A stretch of DNA of 64,000 nt from Phoebastria nigripes (taxonomy: Eukaryota > Chordata > Aves > Procellariiformes > Diomedeidae). This document shows positions 56,459-64,000 of this stretch, in pieces. Numbering within the stretch: position 1 is the stretch's first letter; each line of letters begins with the position of its first letter. The DNA lies in NCBI GenBank assembly GCA_035582835.1, contig JAYKAV010000888.1, positions 1,171,380 through 1,235,379 on the forward strand, written 5' to 3'. Position numbers and translations under genes: made by a program. The notes under the pieces were generated by a model, which had not been told where the DNA came from, made no database searches, and saw only the letters and a list, made by a program, of their open reading frames with translations.

Positions 56459-59400
56459 GGTTCAAACATTCACAGGACACAATGAAGATATATATGGATT
56501 GGCTTCATGATAAAGAATCAATTAATAACGATCCAAGGGAGGCAGTAACAAAAAGCAATTTTACCGCTAGTTTCCAAAGAAGCCAACAAAAAGATGCATT
56601 GGATATAAAAATCTATGTCACTATACTTCCCCGCCCCCCTCTGCCCAAATTCAACTATCTATTAACAATGCTGCATGGTGAGCAATGTCAACCTTCATTT
56701 CATATTCCCAACAAACTCCTACGCAGTGATTTTCTGTCCTAAGTCTAAAACATCTTTTCAATTTTTTTTGAAACAAGAGAAGGCATATTGCCATTATTTT
56801 TCCTGTACTGTTATCAAATTTCTCTGAAAAAAAAATATGTAAGGAGTAGAATTAATCACAATCAGAAACATTTTAACAAATTCATATTGTGCTTTCACTT
56901 TTCAGCAGTAAATAATGATCCANGGCTTCCTGCTTTCAGTAATACTTTTCTTGCTCAAATGCAAATGACTCTGCAATTTAAAAATAAAAGAAAAGAGGGA
57001 AGAGGGAGAGAGACCCCCAACTTCCTTTTCTATAACTGCCTAATTCTGGGCACACTATCTTGCATTGTGGAACTGTATGCTATAATGCTAATTCCTCTAT
57101 TAATTTCAGAGAGAAGTGATCTGTAACCCAGCATATACACATTTTGCCTTGCTTTATTAAATGGAAAGCAAAGAAGTCAGATCAGTTTGTATCTAAATGT
57201 GCTGAAAAGTTGATGGCACCATGCTACATTAGGAACTGAGTTCTACTCTCTGGTATTCCCACTGGTTAAAACAAAAAGTCAGTTCTCTCATCTGCACTAA
57301 TGTGTCTCTGGTTTTAGGAGAATCAGCGTCTTCTGGGACATTTAGGGGTTTGTGTTTGTGCAGGCTGAATTTACAAAAATAACTTCAGTGCTATTCTTGA
57401 GGAACTCATTCCACAAGAAGCTCAGCAATCCCTTTTGATTCCTAACAATTGGAAAATCACAGTATTTGAAGCAGTACTACTTTTAAGATCAACAAATCAC
57501 CATGTTCTAAGTAAACATCTTATTCCTAACCTGATCTTTTTTTTTTTGTTAATTTGTTCTTTTGGATAATTGTCCTCTTAATATCATTTCTAGCCTAAAA
57601 TCACAACCTAGTAATATTTTTCACTACAAACTGATTCAGTTTTACACCATTATAGTTATTTCTTAGATAACAAAGCTATTATCACTACTGTTTCTCTTCA
57701 GAACAGGGACTGCATCTTGATGCACTGTGGTTCTTTAGCTCAGTTGTTCTATGCTCTGAAAAACTGACTATTTGAAGGCAAATTAAAACATATGTGGTCT
57801 AGATGTGTTATGAATCTTACTCATTTGTCACACTCATGAATAACTTTACTCTTTCAACATCTACCTAAAAAAAACCCTCATCTGCAATTTTATAATTAAC
57901 TGGAATGAATACAGAAGAGATTCATCTTTACTTTATATGGGTTTCTGTAAAAAATAAAGTGTTAAAAGTGTATATACTTTTTAATTATATGAGGGATTAA
58001 CTATCAGCTCGTGTAGTTCAGTCTACCCTAATCACTCCAGAACATTTAAGAAGAAATACTTAAACCTCTCCTTGCAGCTATTTTGTATGGTATCTTATTT
58101 TACAGCATTTTAAAAGCAGGCCACAGTCTATTGATACCGAGTTGATCAACCTGCTCTGTGCTGGACTGTTAAAAACTGTGAATAGAAACTAAAAATACAA
58201 TGGCATTAGGAAAAAGCAATAAACCCTGACATTGATTGGCAATTTGTCAAAACTATGGCTCTCTATTTACAGAATGCAGGAAACCCACAGCCTTTTAAAA
58301 GGCATTGTACAACAGAGAAAATACAAATGAGTTGGGTAGGACTTAGGTGCCATTATGTAAGCTGTCTTTGAGAGAATGCAGAAACTGTTTTACACTTGAA
58401 CATCTGGGACTCACTGCATGGGTCCCAATAACCAACGAGACAGCACAAGAAAAGACAATGAATCCCAGATGCTAGACATCAGTCATGGGCCATAGAACTG
58501 GCAGATTACAGTAAGGCGGGAGTAGAAGTATCTTTTAAGTTTAGTAGAATGAGAGGGAGAAAAGCTTTACATGGATAAAGCAGACAAACATGTCTCCTCT
58601 GCCTAAATTTTCATTAGGTATAATGTTATGATCCATGTCACACTGAAGTCTTTGTGAAAGCAAATGTTACTACTTTTCCATGAAAACTGCTTAACTGTTT
58701 AAGAGAGGTACTTATTTAGAGAAAAATATTTAAGTAAGTCAAGTGTGTAGCACCCAGTGCTAAGGGTCAGCTCTCAGATTTGAAAATCTTCAAGGAGACA
58801 GCTGGACCATGAATCCTTTCTGCTCTAATCCTGTTATTGAATGAAGTGAGAATGAGGATAAATACAGTAACCTTAATTTCTCATGTCCCACTTTTTCTTC
58901 AGCTTTTAGACTGTGAACTGCTGCTAGACTAATGAGACACCAGTATAGCTTTGTCTCTATCTGTCCCAGCATGGATGTGTTTTGAATACAACTGACAGAA
59001 TGAGATGGACAGTTATATGTCAATCAATACTCTTATCACTGAAAACACAACAGAAGTATGTCCTGGAAATGGCAGAAATCTAAACACTTAGTTACAATTT
59101 TCATGGCAGCTATAAATCAGGTAATAATTACCCCAATATTACTCCAACTATCTGCACTTTCAACATACAGAGATGAACGTGGACCATAACCTCAGACCTG
59201 AACACCTTCAAGAACACTCAGGTTTGTATGTAGTTCTTACACTTCAGTTACATAAATGATGTTTGTAATTTCTTTGGGCAAACAAGATATGCTACATTAT
59301 ATGATGATTTCTGTTGGACAGAAAACTTTGCTTCTTTTTATATGTATAGAAAAACTGTATCTAAAATGAAATAGACTGAGGCTACCTAAAGGAATAATCT

Positions 59401-60233
59401 CCAGAAGCGAGGTTATCCTAATAAGCATTTCATAAGCAGGTCAGAATAGGAATAGAAAGAAAGAACAAGAGAAAAGAGCCGAATAACATAAATTTTGTAA
59501 AAACTTTATTCAATAATAATGGCTCAAGATACCTCATAGATGGTGCCCTGAACAAGTCCCCTTACTCAATCCTTAAGATCTTTTAAAAAATTTTACTAAA
59601 ATCTTAGTAAGGGCTTTTAGCGAAAGAAGGATGTATCAATATTCAACATCACTGTGTATTTCATTCTCAGTGAGTAGTTACTGCACAAGAGATAACTGAC
59701 AGTTTAAAGAGAAAGCTTTCAATAGTTTCATTTTTTCCCCAAAGCCCTAAATAGATCACACAGCAAAATCCTGAACTGACACTTCAGAGATGCTACAGAG
59801 ACCATTTTTTCCTTTTTCTTTTTGACACTAATATTTCTAATACAACATTAAACTAAGAAAATATTAAGTAGAGAATTTCAAAAGCATCAAATACCTTAGG
59901 AAGACAAGCCTCTAACTTCTAATGTACCCTACTGTTAATTTGATATTAAGTAGGAATCAGAGACAAAATCAACAAGAAGCTGAAAAGGTAAAGCCTTGTG
60001 TCTGAATCGTTATTCCATAGAGTTTGCAGTGGTCAGGCCAAACACATGTGGCTTTATTTGCATCTTCAAGCATGAAAGATTATGTGAAACTGCTGTTGAA
60101 GATACAAGAATTACACCTTGAGAATGTATAAGCAAGAATGCAAGTGATTAAGGAAAAGATATCTTTTAACAAGCAGGCCTCAAAAGGATGGGCAGATATT
60201 GTTCTCTTTTGTATTTGTTTCTTAGTAAGTATA

Positions 60234-60264
60234 AATATTATATATATGTATATACATATATATT
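60234..60264 (+). repeat. (TA)n tract
   Basis: Alternating TA/TG stretch, partly self-complementary (atatatgtatatacatatat). Confidence 0.65.
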
Positions 60265-61354
60265 TCTCAAGATCTGGTACTACCTTTCTATCTCTATACA
60301 ATCTATGTCACTGACCTCTCACAAATATTCCCGTGCCTTTGTTGCTTTGTATCCAGCAACACCATGTAATTCACTCACTTGCTGAAGCTGTGCTTGACAC
60401 CACAGGGTACAAAATAACACAGAAAACATTATCTGTGGAAGGAGAGAAGATTGACTGATGCTGTGAATACTCCTATGAACAGCAAAATCAGCTTCGCCCT
60501 TTCAAAAGTTAGATCAGCTGCCTGATTGATTGCTCTCCCCCTCTTTTTGTGGTCTTTTAAGAGTTCAAGAATTGGCCAGAAAATCAATGTAACTCATGTA
60601 GAAGCCCCTCCAAAATGAGAAAAAAGAAATGTGATTTTAGTTTGGGAAACTATTCACCAGTATCTGCTGGGTGCATCTTTGAAGTACTAGACAAAATGCA
60701 GGAAGCGTTGCTGAAAACACACTCATTAAATTTTTTGGGCTAGAAAGGGAAGAAGTAAGGTCATGTTCTGCAAATATCCTATATACAGAGAAAGAAAAAA
60801 GCCACTCAAGTGTTCTGACATTGCACTGTGACATATTTCAATCATTTACAGGAAGCCCTCAGCAAAGAATGCAAACAGGAAAGTTCTTCCTCCTGAATAA
60901 GCTTGCCTTTTAGCCAAAAAAGATCCCCAGCTGCCCTGTGTAAATTCTGCAGATGAAAGGGAATTCTGTTTCTAAATTCCCTGAAAGTCAAACCACCCTC
61001 ACTGGATACAAATCTCTATATAGAATATTTCCTTCCAAATATATATAATCAGCTATCTTGCTCAGCTATGATAAAGTAAGAGGATGCATATGGTAATTCT
61101 GGATTCCTTAGTGCTACAGAAATTGTTTAGAAAGTTTACTNATCCCTGATATAGAAAAGTAGCAAAGTATATTTTAGTCACTGGGACAGGAATTTACAAA
61201 GTTACAAATCAGAAACAAAAATTAGCATGAGATTCAAAACAAGAGTGTGTAATGTGGGGACTTTACAGCCAAGAGATTCTATTCAGAAGTTTTGGAGGTG
61301 AAATAAAAGATGACACATTTACAAAACCAACAAAGCACCCCAACAGCAAATGTA

Positions 61355-62080
<726 letters not shown>

Positions 62081-62144
62081 AAGATAAAAAGCATTATCTT
62101 TCCAGGAAGACATTTCTAATTGCTTATTTACTGGGAACTTGCAT

Positions 62145-62220
62145 CTTTACTGAAGCACGGTGATGTTGGATTAGATGACCACTGGTCTAATTGACTAGTA
62201 CATTTCCTTGGGTTTGGTTA
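62145..62220 (+). mobile_element. Possible CR1 3' remnant
   Basis: TGATGTTGGATTAGATGACC and ACTGGTCTAATT recall a CR1 3' end just after the CR1 at 61.4-62.1 kb. Short and diverged. Confidence 0.4.
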
Positions 62221-63639
62221 TAAAACAATACATGATATAATATAACATACGTGACCAAAATGTCACTTTATAAGGAAAACTTCCGCCTTATGAGTCTCTC
62301 TATGCTTGCATGACGGAAATGAAAATGTAAATTATATGCAGAGAATGACAGAAATCATTGAGAATCTCTCAGATTAATTCATGTGGTATCTGCTACTCTT
62401 CTGTTTTGCTGAAGAGATGCACAGGGGGGAAAACCACCCTATCACACTCCAAATGACAGCTTGACACCATGTACCTAAAAAACTGCATCACAAATGTGCT
62501 TATCAAGAAACCTGCTACCAGGTGTAAAGACAATAGGATGACTCTATTATACAGGTGATGAACCTGAATCTGCAGATACAGAAACAGCCAATGTCTCTAA
62601 CATTTTTGGTCATGTCATCATATATATTACCAACATATTTCTATATCATCAGTAACGAAAAGTGGTCATGACCCAAATATTCTACGCATTTTTCAAATAA
62701 AATGAAAAAATGTGTTCCTCCCTCTACAGAGCATGCAATCTACATTTCTGTCATGGTCATTAGAGGGTTTTTTATGCCTTGATAGGTTATAAACTGTTAC
62801 AGATTAATTTTAAGTTAGAAGTGCATTGGAGAAGTCTAATATATCTAGCTCCTTCTAAATTGCTCTTTGTCAGATACGATGGCTTTCCACTGTCTCCTCC
62901 CACACACTTTCCATCTCCTGAAAATTGCCTCATCTTTGAATCATTACTGTTGTAATTACAACAAGAGAAATCAGTAGTAGAAGAAAAAATCTTTGACACA
63001 AAGAGCATTATCATGGGACAAAAATATCCTGCTGTATCCAAAGATAACACAATGCTGCATTATTAATGTTTCTATCGATTATTGACTTCATGATAAGGTA
63101 AAAATCGAAATCTTTACACTTTTTATGTGGTATTCCTTCCAGTCTACAAAAAATATAAACATGTCTAAAAGCTGGAAAGGGCACAGTCATCCCAAGACAC
63201 TCAGGGAAAAAAATTTTTAGTAAACTTTTTTTTTTAGTAAAAACAGAAGTGGAATACTACCCATCTAGTGTTCAGTTGGGTGAGTCATGGTACTTCAAAG
63301 GGAGAGGATTTGAAGTATTTACCTACTGGGTGTAATATTTGCTCTTTGTTTGGATGTTTCAGAGTGGCTCGATATATACATTGACAACCCATTGTTCTGC
63401 AAATACAGAACACACGGATTAGTCTCCTTGGTTGGATAAATGATCAATTCTACTTCTAAGAGTGGCATTAGATTCTTAAAGGGGATGACAGTACAAAACT
63501 TAACATAGGCCATTATAAAATAAGGTACTTAGAAGGAATGCTTCCTTTTAAGCTCATTTAAAATCAGACTAGAAGAGAGCTTATACACTTCAATGATTTT
63601 CTAGTCAGCTTTCTGCCCCATGGCAGGATGAACTACCTC

Positions 63640-63890
63640 TCTGCTGTTCCTGGCAGACGTTTGCCTAAATTGTTGTTAAAAGCTCCATTGATGCGGATTC
63701 CACAACTTCCTTAGACAATCTACTTCAGTTTTTCATTACTGTTACAAGGTTTTTCCTGACACCTAACCCAAATCTCCCAAACTGTAACTTAAACTTCTTA
63801 TCTTAGTCACCCCTGACACAGAGTCCTCTCTTTTTCCTGCACATTTTTATGTATCTGAACACTTTAGGTTATTTCCCACCAGGTAGGTGA
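63640..63890 (-). mobile_element. Probable old CR1-type LINE fragment
   Basis: The plus strand has GATTCCACAACTTCCTTAGA, CAAGGTTTTTCCTGACACCT and AACCCAAATCTCCC, resembling the reverse complement of CR1 coding sequence. Divergence is high and the family is uncertain. Confidence 0.55.
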
Positions 63891-64000
63891 CAGGATCGTG
63901 GTTCTTTCAAATCTTCCTTCTTTATTCAAGGCCCTGAAAACATAGAAGATAAGGTANAGGGCTAATACAGATTTCCAAATCCACTATTGACTAAGGAACA

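Noticed and set aside
56299..56742. Plus-strand open frame of 147 codons with a poly-lysine stretch
   Set aside because: The lysines are just the poly(A) tract and the frame runs through an N gap.

Overview
The window looks like bird nuclear DNA and lies wholly inside one protein-coding gene, teneurin-1 (TENM1), on the minus strand. Transcription runs from high to low coordinates. The avian call rests on CR1 LINEs, including one ending in the ATTCTATG-type 3' repeat, and on a solo LTR of a type I associate with birds. The intron content is AT-rich and otherwise non-coding. TENM1, rather than TENM2-4, is chosen from paralogue-diagnostic residues such as [24 protein letters not shown] and [14 protein letters not shown], recalled without an alignment.

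Thirteen coding exons were placed by reading the minus strand, each with AG acceptor and GT donor. Phases join across all of them: 3098 nt, 1032 complete codons plus a 2-nt start fragment, and no in-frame stop. In transcript order they encode the last EGF-like repeat (39009-39155), the cysteine-rich segment (27292-27502), the transthyretin-like domain (26113-26232 and the start of 24336-24597), the fibronectin-plug region (24336-24597, 23361-23628, 22061-22204), the six-bladed NHL propeller (20246-20495, a 21-nt microexon at 17246-17266, 12985-13217, 11305-11459, most of 9936-10810), and the beginning of the YD-repeat shell (end of 9936-10810, 3044-3219, 1222-1457). The gene enters from beyond 64000 (earlier EGF repeats, transmembrane and intracellular parts) and leaves past position 1 (rest of the YD shell, ABD and Tox-GHH regions).

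The most informative element is the 21-nt microexon. It adds seven residues (RNKEFKH) between the first and second NHL-encoding exons, the site known in teneurins as splice insert B, which changes adhesion partner choice. About 195 nt upstream of it, the sense strand carries a very strong predicted G-quadruplex.

The rest is intron. The 5'-most intron (39156-64000) exceeds 24.8 kb and contains no EGF exon that I could find. Mobile elements are several CR1 fragments in both orientations (one with a clean internal deletion of about 500 bp), a 517-bp solo LTR with a 5-bp target-site duplication lying antisense to TENM1, and a well preserved ancient MIR-type SINE. There is an assembly gap of 16 Ns inside a poly(A) tract near 56.4 kb and many isolated Ns elsewhere. 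I see no second gene, RNA gene, CRISPR array or operon-like structure, and no clearly new system.
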